Assembly (NCBI RefSeq): GCF_017639205.1
Contig: NZ_CP071139.1
Span: 6,695,501 to 6,759,500 of the forward strand
Length of the DNA: 64,000 nucleotides
Reading direction: 5' to 3'
Source of the DNA: Streptomyces nojiriensis
GTDB lineage: Bacteria; Actinomycetota; Actinomycetes; Streptomycetales; Streptomycetaceae
Below, one piece after another: positions 24,384-31,285 of the stretch. Numbering within the stretch: the stretch's first letter is position 1; each line of letters opens with the position of its first letter. A program made the translations under genes and the position numbers. The notes below the pieces were generated by a model. It was not told where the DNA came from. It saw only the letters and a program-made list of their open reading frames with translations, and made no database searches.

Positions 24384-24421
24384 CCGGTGGGCCCCACTCC
24401 TTCGGGGGTGGGGCCCACCGG
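24384..24421 (+). terminator. Very strong terminator with UUCG tetraloop
   Basis: Arms of 17 nt starting CCGGTGGGCCCCAC and ending GTGGGGCCCACCGG pair throughout, with one T-G wobble. They close a TTCG tetraloop at 24401-24404. It separates the dut/DUF3710 operon from kdpD. Confidence 0.92.
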
Positions 24422-24533
24422 CTTCTCCGCTGCCGGCGGGTCTCCCGCACCCCGCGTCAGGGATCCGTCAGGGATCGGAGCCGGGGCGCGGATCGGTGCG
24501 TGCGCGGCGTGGACGTCCCGGAGAATGGGGCGC

Positions 24534-27185
24534 ATGGGACGCGGCAAGCTCAGGATCTACCTCGGCGCGGCACCCGGTGTGGGCAAGACCTACGCGATGC
24601 TCTCCGAGGGGCACCGCCGGGTGGAGCGGGGCGCGGACTGCGTCGTCGGCTTCGTCGAGCACCACGGCCGGCCGCGCACCGAGGTCATGCTCCACGGCCT
24701 CGAACAGGTCGAGCGCAAGCCCCTGGTGTACCGGGGCGCCGCCTTCACCGAGATGGACGTGGACGCCCTCCTCGCCCGCAGGCCCGCCATAGCGCTGGTG
24801 GACGAGCTCGCGCACACCAACGTGCCCGGCTCGCGCAACGCCAAGCGCTGGCAGGACGTGGAGGAGCTGCTGCGGGCCGGCATCGACGTCGTGTCCACCG
24901 TGAACATCCAGCACCTGGAGTCGCTCGGGGACGTGGTCGAGTCGATCACCGGGGTGCGGCAGCGGGAGACCGTGCCGGACGAGGTGGTCCGCCGGGCCGA
25001 CCAGGTCGAGCTGGTCGACATGTCCCCGCAGGCACTGCGCCGGCGGATGGCCCACGGGAACATATACAAGCCCGAGAAGGTCGACGCGGCCCTGTCGAAC
25101 TACTTCCGGCCGGGCAACCTCACCGCCCTGCGCGAGCTGGCGCTGCTGTGGGTGGCCGACCGGGCGGACGAGTACCTCCAGCAGTACCGGGGCGAGCACG
25201 ACATCCGCTCGACCTGGCAGGCGCGGGAGCGGATCGTCGTCGGGCTCACCGGCGGCCCGGAGGGGCGCACGCTCATCCGGCGCGCCTCGCGGATGGCCGC
25301 CAAGGGCTCGGGCAGCGAGATCCTTGCCGTCTACATCGCCCGCAGCGACGGGCTGACCGCCGCCTCGCCGAAGGAGCTCGCGGTCCAGCGGACCCTGGTC
25401 GAGGACCTGGGCGGAACGTTTCACCATGTGATCGGCGACAACATCCCCGACGCCCTGCTCGCCTTCGCACGCGGGGTCAACGCCACCCAGATCGTGCTCG
25501 GCTCCAGCCGCCGCCGCTCCTGGCAGTACGTCCTCGGCCCCGGGGTCGGCGCGAGCGTCGCCCGCGACTCCGGGCCCGACCTCGACGTGCACATCGTCAC
25601 GCACGAGCACGTCGCCAAGGGGCGCGGCCTGCCCGTGGTGCCCTCGGCGGCCCGGCTCGGGCGGCCCCGGATCGTCGCCGGCTGGGTGGTGGGGACGGTG
25701 CTGCCCGTACTGCTGTGCCTGCTGCTCACGCACGTCGACGCGGACCTCGGCCTCGCCAACGACATGCTGCTCTTCCTGTCGCTGACGGTGGCGGCCGCGC
25801 TGCTCGGCGGCCTCTGGCCGGCCCTGGCCTCCGCCGCCCTCGGCTCGCTGCTGCTGAACTACTTCTTCGCGCCGCCGCTGCACCGCTTCACGGTCTCCGA
25901 CCCCAAGAACATCGTCGCCATCGCCGTCTTCTTCGGGGTCGCCGTCTCCGTGGCCTCGGTCGTGGACCTGGCCGCCCGCCGCACCCACCAGGCGGCCCGG
26001 CTGCGCGCCGAGTCCGAGATCCTCTCCTTCCTGGCCGGCAGCGTGCTGCGCGGCGAGACCACCCTGGACGCCCTGCTGGAGCGGGTGCGCGAGACCTTCG
26101 CCATGGAGTCCGTGGCCCTGCTGGAGCGGGCGGACGACCTGGAGCCCTGGAAACCGGCCGGCAGCGTCGGCCCCGGACCCGTCGCACGGCCCGAGGACGC
26201 CGACGTGGACATGCCCATCGGGGACCACATGGCGCTGGCCCTGTCCGGCCGGGTGCTGCCCGCCGAGGACCGCCGGGTGCTCGGCGCCTTCGCGGCGCAG
26301 GCGGCCGTGGTCCTGGACCGACAGCGGCTGGTCGGCGAGGCCGAGGAGGCCCGCCGGCTGGCCGAGGGCAACCGGATCCGCACGGCGCTGCTGGCCGCCG
26401 TCAGCCATGACCTCCGTACGCCGCTGGCCTCCATCAAGGCCTCCGTGAGCTCCCTGCGCTCCGCCGACGTGGAGTGGAGCGAGGAGGACCGGGCCGAGCT
26501 CCTGGAAGGCATCGAGGACGGCGCCGACCGACTCGACCACCTGGTGGGCAACCTGCTCGACATGTCCCGGCTGCAGACCGGCACCGTCACCCCGCTGATC
26601 CGTGAGATCGACCTCGACGAGGTGGTCCCGATGGCGCTGGGCGGCGTACCGGAGGACAGCGTGCTGCTGGACGTGCCCGAGGCGCTGCCGATGGTGGCGG
26701 TGGACCCGGGGCTGCTGGAGCGGACCGTGGCCAACGTCGTGGAGAACGCCGTCAAGTACAGCCCGCCGGGGGAGCCCGTCCTGGTGGCGGCGAGCTGCCT
26801 CGGCGACCGGGTCGAGGTCCGCGTCGTGGACCGCGGGCGGGGCGTTCCCGACGAGGCCAAGGACCGGATCTTCGCCCCCTTCCAGCGGTACGGGGACGCA
26901 CCGCGCGGGGCCGGCGTGGGCCTCGGGCTCGCCGTCGCCCGCGGGTTCGCCGAGGCCATGGACGGCACCCTGACGGCCGAGGACACCCCCGGGGGCGGGC
27001 TGACGATGGTGCTCACATTGCGCGCGGTACGCGGCGACCGGGCACCGGAGCGTGCCACGGTGGGTGCGGGTGCGGGTGCGGGTGCGGGTGCGGGTGGGAC
27101 GGCGGAACCGGCGGAACCGGTGGAACCGGTGGAACTTGATCACGACCGTGATCGGATGACGCGACAGAAGGCAGGACCTCAATGA
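24534..27185 (+). CDS. kdpD: Sensor histidine kinase KdpD
   Basis: An 883-residue membrane kinase. N-terminal KdpD domain with Walker A GAAPGVGKT (11-19), universal-stress-like domain (about 230-360), four membrane helices (about 380-475, DUF4118), GAF-like region, HisKA with H625 in AVSHDLRTPLAS, and HATPase ending GVGLGLAVARGFAEAM. KdpD senses K+ limitation, and in several bacteria its USP domain binds c-di-AMP. The C-terminal ~45 residues are a simple-sequence tail encoded by tandem repeats. The ATG at 24534 is chosen; an in-frame ATG at 24525 is possible. No kdpFABC genes are in the window. Confidence 0.92.
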   Translation: MGRGKLRIYLGAAPGVGKTYAMLSEGHRRVERGADCVVGFVEHHGRPRTEVMLHGLEQVERKPLVYRGAAFTEMDVDALLARRPAIALVDELAHTNVPGSRNAKRWQDVEELLRAGIDVVSTVNIQHLESLGDVVESITGVRQRETVPDEVVRRADQVELVDMSPQALRRRMAHGNIYKPEKVDAALSNYFRPGNLTALRELALLWVADRADEYLQQYRGEHDIRSTWQARERIVVGLTGGPEGRTLIRRASRMAAKGSGSEILAVYIARSDGLTAASPKELAVQRTLVEDLGGTFHHVIGDNIPDALLAFARGVNATQIVLGSSRRRSWQYVLGPGVGASVARDSGPDLDVHIVTHEHVAKGRGLPVVPSAARLGRPRIVAGWVVGTVLPVLLCLLLTHVDADLGLANDMLLFLSLTVAAALLGGLWPALASAALGSLLLNYFFAPPLHRFTVSDPKNIVAIAVFFGVAVSVASVVDLAARRTHQAARLRAESEILSFLAGSVLRGETTLDALLERVRETFAMESVALLERADDLEPWKPAGSVGPGPVARPEDADVDMPIGDHMALALSGRVLPAEDRRVLGAFAAQAAVVLDRQRLVGEAEEARRLAEGNRIRTALLAAVSHDLRTPLASIKASVSSLRSADVEWSEEDRAELLEGIEDGADRLDHLVGNLLDMSRLQTGTVTPLIREIDLDEVVPMALGGVPEDSVLLDVPEALPMVAVDPGLLERTVANVVENAVKYSPPGEPVLVAASCLGDRVEVRVVDRGRGVPDEAKDRIFAPFQRYGDAPRGAGVGLGLAVARGFAEAMDGTLTAEDTPGGGLTMVLTLRAVRGDRAPERATVGAGAGAGAGAGGTAEPAEPVEPVELDHDRDRMTRQKAGPQ
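27062..27137 (+). repeat. Two in-frame microsatellites at the 3' end of kdpD
   Basis: Five copies of the hexamer GGGTGC (27062-27091) encode alternating Gly-Ala. They are followed at 27102-27137 by four copies of a 9-mer (GCGGAACCG, drifting to GTGGAACCG) encoding Glu-Pro-rich triplets. Both units are multiples of three, so copy-number change alters only tail length. Confidence 0.9.
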
Positions 27186-27868
27186 CCCGGGTGCTCGTGG
27201 TGGAAGACGAGCCGCAGATCGTCCGAGCGCTTGTGATCAACCTGAAGGCGCGCAGATACGAGGTCGACGCCGCGGCCGACGGGGCGAGCGCACTGGAGCT
27301 CGCGGCCGCCCGCCACCCCGACGTGGTCGTGCTCGACCTCGGACTGCCCGACATGGACGGGGTCGAGGTGATCAAGGGCCTGCGCGGCTGGACCCGGGTA
27401 CCGATCCTGGTCCTCTCCGCCCGGCACAGCTCCGACGAGAAGGTCGAGGCCCTGGACGCGGGCGCCGACGACTACGTCACCAAGCCCTTCGGCATGGACG
27501 AGCTGCTGGCCCGGCTGCGCGCCGCCGTCCGCCGGGCCGAGCCGGCCGCGGGCTCCGGCGAGGACGAGGTGGTCGTGGAGACGGACGGCTTCACGGTGGA
27601 CCTGGCCGCCAAGAAGGCCGTGCGCGAGGGCCGCGACGTACGGCTGACGCCCACCGAGTGGCACCTGCTGGAGGTCCTGGTCCGCAACGGCGGCAAGCTG
27701 GTCAGCCAGAAGCAGTTGCTCCAGGAGGTATGGGGGCCCTCGTACGGCACCGAGACGAACTACCTGCGGGTCTACATGGCCCAACTGCGGCGCAAACTGG
27801 AGGCCGACCCCTCGCATCCGCGGCACTTCATCACCGAGCCGGGCATGGGATACCGCTTCGAGCGGTAG
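27182..27868 (+). CDS. kdpE: Response regulator KdpE
   Basis: A 228-residue OmpR-family regulator with phospho-acceptor D52 (VVVLDLGLPDMDG), the YVTKPFGMDELLAR switch region and a winged-helix DNA-binding domain (NYLRVYMAQLRRKLE ... ITEPGMGYRFER). It overlaps the kdpD stop by 4 nt (ATGA). It normally activates kdpFABC; those targets must lie outside the window. Confidence 0.92.
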   Translation: MTRVLVVEDEPQIVRALVINLKARRYEVDAAADGASALELAAARHPDVVVLDLGLPDMDGVEVIKGLRGWTRVPILVLSARHSSDEKVEALDAGADDYVTKPFGMDELLARLRAAVRRAEPAAGSGEDEVVVETDGFTVDLAAKKAVREGRDVRLTPTEWHLLEVLVRNGGKLVSQKQLLQEVWGPSYGTETNYLRVYMAQLRRKLEADPSHPRHFITEPGMGYRFER

Positions 27869-27880
27869 TGGGCACGCCGG

Positions 27881-27886
27881 TACGCT
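27881..27886 (+). promoter_or_regulatory. Candidate -10 for a leaderless OB-fold gene
   Basis: TACGCT lies 6 nt before the ATG at 27893, with no ribosome site. This implies a separate leaderless transcript starting between kdpE and the OB-fold gene. Confidence 0.4.
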
Positions 27887-27892
27887 TCCTGT

Positions 27893-28312
27893 ATGAGTGC
27901 TGAACCGCGTCCCGAGAAGTCCGCGAAGCCGGCCAGGCCTGCGGGCCGGTTCCGCCGGATGATTGAGCGGCTGTCCACCTCCCAGGAGGAGCTGCATTCG
28001 GCGGAGCTGCAGGAGGACGCAGAAGCCGCGGGGTGTACGCGGATCTGCGACTGCCACGACCGCCAGATAGTCAAGGTGACCGGAACCCTGCGTACCGTCA
28101 CCCTGCGGCCGCGCGCGGGCGTTCCCGCCCTGGAGGCCGAGCTCTTCGACGGCTCGGCCGCGCTGGACGTGGTCTGGCTCGGGCGTCGCTCGATCGTGGG
28201 AATCGAGCCCGGCCGACGCATGATTGCATCGGGGCGCATCTCCATGACCCACGGCCGTCGGGTGCTCTTCAACCCGAAGTACGAACTCCGCCCGCTCGGA
28301 CAGGAGCACTGA
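27893..28312 (+). CDS. OB-fold nucleic-acid-binding domain protein
   Basis: A 139-residue protein. After a basic N-terminus, residues about 55-135 (RQIVKVTGTLRTVTLRPRAGVPALEAELFDGSAALDVVWLGRR ... GRRMIASGRISM) match the OB fold seen in aminoacyl-tRNA-synthetase/RecG-type anticodon-binding modules. DNA or RNA binding is expected; the target is unknown. The DUF3159 gene follows 3 nt later. Confidence 0.8.
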   Translation: MSAEPRPEKSAKPARPAGRFRRMIERLSTSQEELHSAELQEDAEAAGCTRICDCHDRQIVKVTGTLRTVTLRPRAGVPALEAELFDGSAALDVVWLGRRSIVGIEPGRRMIASGRISMTHGRRVLFNPKYELRPLGQEH

Positions 28313-28315
28313 CCG

Positions 28316-29056
28316 GTGACGTCACTCGACAAACCGACCACCCCGGATTCGACCGGGCCGCGCCACGCCGCCGGCCCGTCCGCCGACCAGAAGGCAGTGA
28401 CCCAGGCGGCGCTCTTCGATGCCTTCGGCGGTATCCGGGGCACCGTGGAGACGATGCTGCCCGGGCTGCTCTTCGTCATGATCTACACGATCAACAAGGA
28501 CGTGAAGTGGTCCGCCATCGCGGCGGGCGCGGTCGCGGTCCTGCTGGTGATCGTGCGGCTGCTGCGCAAGGACACGGTCAAGCACGCCTTCAGCGGGGTC
28601 TTCGGCGTGGGTGTGGGTGTGGCCTTCGCCCTGTTCACGGGCAGCGCGAAGGGCTTCTACCTGCCCGGCATGATCTACGGCGTCGGCCTCGGCGTGGCCT
28701 TCACGCTCTCGGCGCTGGTGGGCTTCCCGCTGCTCGGCGTGATCCTGGGCCCGGTGTTCAAGGAGAACCTCTCCTGGCGCACCCGCAACCCCGGGCGCAA
28801 GAAGGCGTACGTCAAGGCCAGCCTGGCCTGGGGCCTGATCTTCCTCGCCAAGTACGCGATCCTCTTCCCGCTGTACTGGTGGGGTGACGCCACGCAGCTG
28901 GGCTGGGTGCTGATCGCGCTGAAGCTCCCGCCGATGGTGCTCGCGGTGTACTTCACCTGGGTCTTCCTGGCGAAGGCGCCGCCGCCGATCGACGTGATCG
29001 CGGAGTGGGAGGCCAAGGAGGCGGCGGAGGCCGCCGCCAAGGGGCCGAAGGCCTGA
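28316..29056 (+). CDS. DUF3159 membrane protein
   Basis: A 246-residue protein with about six membrane segments, starting with GTG. ALFDAFGGIRGTVETMLPGLLFVMIY at the start of the membrane domain is the DUF3159 hallmark. Function unknown; actinobacterial members commonly follow the OB-fold gene. It is followed by a 20-bp terminator stem. Confidence 0.88.
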   Translation: MTSLDKPTTPDSTGPRHAAGPSADQKAVTQAALFDAFGGIRGTVETMLPGLLFVMIYTINKDVKWSAIAAGAVAVLLVIVRLLRKDTVKHAFSGVFGVGVGVAFALFTGSAKGFYLPGMIYGVGLGVAFTLSALVGFPLLGVILGPVFKENLSWRTRNPGRKKAYVKASLAWGLIFLAKYAILFPLYWWGDATQLGWVLIALKLPPMVLAVYFTWVFLAKAPPPIDVIAEWEAKEAAEAAAKGPKA

Positions 29057-29070
29057 CGGCCCGTGGACGA

Positions 29071-29115
29071 CGAAGGGGGCGGGACCGGCCCAGGAGGCCG
29101 GTCCCGCCCCCTTCG
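29071..29115 (+). terminator. Perfect 20-bp terminator stem after DUF3159 gene
   Basis: Arms 29071-29090 (starting CGAAGGGGGCGGG) and 29096-29115 (ending CCCGCCCCCTTCG) are exactly complementary around loop CAGGA. Confidence 0.93.
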
Positions 29116-29680
29116 CGTTGCCGGTCGCTGTGGCGCGGGGCCCTGCGGGAACACGCCGCGATCCGGTGGCGGAGCGCGTCCGCGGGCGCCGAGGCGAGCC
29201 CGTGAGCCCTGCGGCCCGGGCCGGGCCACTGTCCGGCGGCTCCGGGTCCGGACAGGCGCGGGAGCGTCGTACCAGCGCCTGCCGGGCCGGCAGCTGCGCC
29301 GGACCGAGGCCCCCACGCCCGATGACTCGCGGTGTGTTCCCGGCAGGGCCCCCGGGCATCACGGCCTCGGCCCTGCGGGCACCGGGGTGGCCCGCAGGGC
29401 CGACGGCCCGGGCGGCTGGTGGGTCCGGTGATCCCGGCGGCTGGGGCGCGTCCGCGGGCGCCGGGATCGCGGCAGGGCCGACGGCGCCCGCCGTGCGCTG
29501 TGGGCGGGCGTGTCCCGGGCCCCGGACGGCCGGAGGAGCGCCCGCATGGCCGCCCGCCGGGTCGGCCGCTGTACGGGTCGGGGTCCTGTGGCCGGAGGCC
29601 GTGGCGGGCTGCCTCCGGCCTCCGGCCTCCGGCCTTCCGGGCCGTCCGGCCGAGGCGGCGGCCCCGGCGGCGAGGAAGCC
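29116..29680. other. 565-nt GC-rich gene-free stretch between two terminators
   Basis: No frame on either strand shows protein-like composition: open frames are runs of Gly/Ala/Arg/Pro without start-site support. The stretch contains two copies of GCGCGTCCGCGGGCGCCG (near 29177 and 29449), a run of CTCCGGC-type repeats near 29608-29635, and repeated GCAGGGCCGACGGC blocks. It may be degenerate sequence or hold a structured RNA; I cannot tell. Confidence 0.6.
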
Positions 29681-29716
29681 CGAAGGGGGCGCGCCCGGCA
29701 GGGCGCGCCCCCTTCG
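29681..29716 (-). terminator. Terminator after the TrkA-type operon
   Basis: CGAAGGGGGCGCGCCC and GGGCGCGCCCCCTTCG pair over 16 bp with tetraloop GGCA. It lies 22 nt past the stop of the gene at 29738, on the minus strand. Confidence 0.9.
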
Positions 29717-29737
29717 TCGTCCAGCGGGCCCGCAGGG

Positions 29738-30400
29738 CTAGCGGCGGGCCTGGAGGAGGTCCTCCAGCTGTTCCTCGCGGGCCTGGGCGGCCACGAAGAG
29801 CAGCTCGTCGCCCGGCTCCAGGGTCTCCTCCCCGTGCGGGGTGAGGACCCGGTTGCCCCGGATGATCGTGACCAGCGAGGTGTCCTCGGGCCAGGTGATG
29901 TCGCCGATCTGGGTGCCCGCGACCGAGGAGTCGGCCGGCAGGGTCAGCTCGACGAGGTTGGCGTCGCCGTGGCTGAAGCGCAGCAGCCGTACCAGGTCGC
30001 CGACGCTCACGGCCTCCTCGACCAGGGCCGACATCAGGCGCGGCGTGGAGACGGCGACGTCGACGCCCCAGGACTCGTTGAAGAGCCACTCGTTCTTCGG
30101 GTTGTTGACGCGGGCCACCACGCGCGGGACCCCGTACTCGGTCTTGGCGAGCAGCGAGACGACGAGGTTGACCTTGTCGTCACCGGTGGCCGCGATGACC
30201 ACGTTGCAGCGCTGCAGCGCCGCCTCGTCCAGCGAGGTGATCTCGCAGGCGTCGGCCAGCAGCCACTCGGCCTGCGGCACCCGCTCGACCGAGATGGCGG
30301 TCGGGGCCTTGTCGACCAGGAGCACCTCGTGGCCGTTCTCCAGCAGTTCACCCGCGATGGACCGGCCCACCGCGCCCGCACCGGCGATCGCGACCCTCAT
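29738..30400 (-). CDS. TrkA-family K+ uptake regulatory protein (CeoC-like)
   Basis: A 220-residue protein with an N-terminal RCK Rossmann domain (MRVAIAGAGAVGRSIAGELLENGHEVLLVDK, dinucleotide-binding GAGAVG) and a C-terminal RCK_C/TrkA-C domain (LTPHGEETLEPGDELLFVA). It should gate or stabilise a Trk/Ktr potassium channel in response to nucleotides or c-di-AMP. ATG at 30400 overlaps the upstream paralogue stop. No channel subunit gene (TrkH) is in the window. Confidence 0.88.
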   Translation of the reverse strand: MRVAIAGAGAVGRSIAGELLENGHEVLLVDKAPTAISVERVPQAEWLLADACEITSLDEAALQRCNVVIAATGDDKVNLVVSLLAKTEYGVPRVVARVNNPKNEWLFNESWGVDVAVSTPRLMSALVEEAVSVGDLVRLLRFSHGDANLVELTLPADSSVAGTQIGDITWPEDTSLVTIIRGNRVLTPHGEETLEPGDELLFVAAQAREEQLEDLLQARR

Positions 30401-31065
30401 GCGTGTGCCTCCTCAGGCCCCTCGGCGAACGCCGCCTCGACCTTGTCGATCTCGTCCGTGCGCATCATCACGTGGACGAGGTCGCCCTCCTGCAGGACCG
30501 TCGCCGACGTGGGCAGCATCGCTTCGCCCAGGCGGGTGAGGAACGCCACGCGGACGCCCGTCTCGTCCTGGAGCTTGCTGACCTTGTGGCCGATCCAGGC
30601 GGCGGAGGTGTGCACCTCGGCGAGCTGCACTCCGCCGCTCGGGTCGCGCCACAGCGGCTCGGCCCCCGAGGGCAGCAGCCGGCGCAGCATCTGGTCGGCG
30701 GTCCACCGCACGGTGGCGACGGTGGGGATGCCGAGGCGCTGGTAGACCTCGGCGCGCTTGGGGTCGTAGATGCGGGCGGCGACGTTCTCCACGCCGAACA
30801 TCTCACGGGCCACGCGGGCAGCGATGATGTTGGAATTGTCACCACTGCTGACGGCGGCGAAGGCGCCCGCGTCCTCGATTCCCGCCTCCCTCAGGGTGTC
30901 CTGGTCGAAGCCGACCCCGGTGACGCGGCGGCCGCCGAATCCGGCGCCGAGCCGGCGGAATGCGGTGGGGTCCTGGTCGACGACGGCGACCGTATGCCCC
31001 TGCTGTTCCAGGGTTTGCGCGAGGGCGGAGCCCACTCTTCCGCAACCCATGATGACGATGTGCAC
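30397..31065 (-). CDS. TrkA-family K+ uptake regulatory protein (CeoB-like)
   Basis: A 222-residue RCK protein (VHIVIMGCGRVGSALAQTLEQQGHTVAVVDQD, TrkA-C at the end). Start GTG at 31065 with AAGGA upstream; a longer frame to 31110 lacks a ribosome site. It pairs with the downstream CeoC-like gene, as in the ceoB-ceoC arrangement of actinobacteria, and is divergent from the KimA-like permease gene. Confidence 0.88.
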   Translation of the reverse strand: MHIVIMGCGRVGSALAQTLEQQGHTVAVVDQDPTAFRRLGAGFGGRRVTGVGFDQDTLREAGIEDAGAFAAVSSGDNSNIIAARVAREMFGVENVAARIYDPKRAEVYQRLGIPTVATVRWTADQMLRRLLPSGAEPLWRDPSGGVQLAEVHTSAAWIGHKVSKLQDETGVRVAFLTRLGEAMLPTSATVLQEGDLVHVMMRTDEIDKVEAAFAEGPEEAHA

Positions 31066-31272
31066 GGCCGTCCTTCCGGCTGTCAGCGACTCGCTGGTTC
31101 CCAGCCTCATTGCATGCTCTGGTTTAACAGGGTCTCAGACCATGGCCCAAGCTACACACGGGCGGTCACCGATGGGGCCTCTTGCGTCGCAGTCGTGCTG
31201 CGGGTGGGGAGGAATTGCGGCGGGATTGCGGTATGAGGGGGTGGGGGGTTCGTCAGTCTGATTTCGAACGCT

Positions 31273-31278
31273 TACGAT
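31273..31278 (+). promoter_or_regulatory. Candidate -10 of a leaderless permease mRNA
   Basis: TACGAT lies 7 nt before the GTG at 31286, without any Shine-Dalgarno sequence. I found no c-di-AMP (ydaO) riboswitch-like leader in the 220-nt divergent region. Confidence 0.45.
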
Positions 31279-31285
31279 CCTCTGC

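Noticed and set aside
24468..27182. A 904-codon open frame on the minus strand opposite kdpD
   Set aside because: It mirrors kdpD in codon phase, lacks any domain or ribosome site, and is the expected GC-rich shadow of a real gene.
29118..29741. 207-codon ORF in the GC-rich gap
   Set aside because: Gly/Ala/Arg/Pro-rich without a ribosome site. It runs through a terminator hairpin into the TrkA-type gene end.
31066..31285. Search for a c-di-AMP riboswitch before the KimA-like gene
   Set aside because: The region is short, lacks the expected conserved segments, and the -10 element implies a leaderless transcript.
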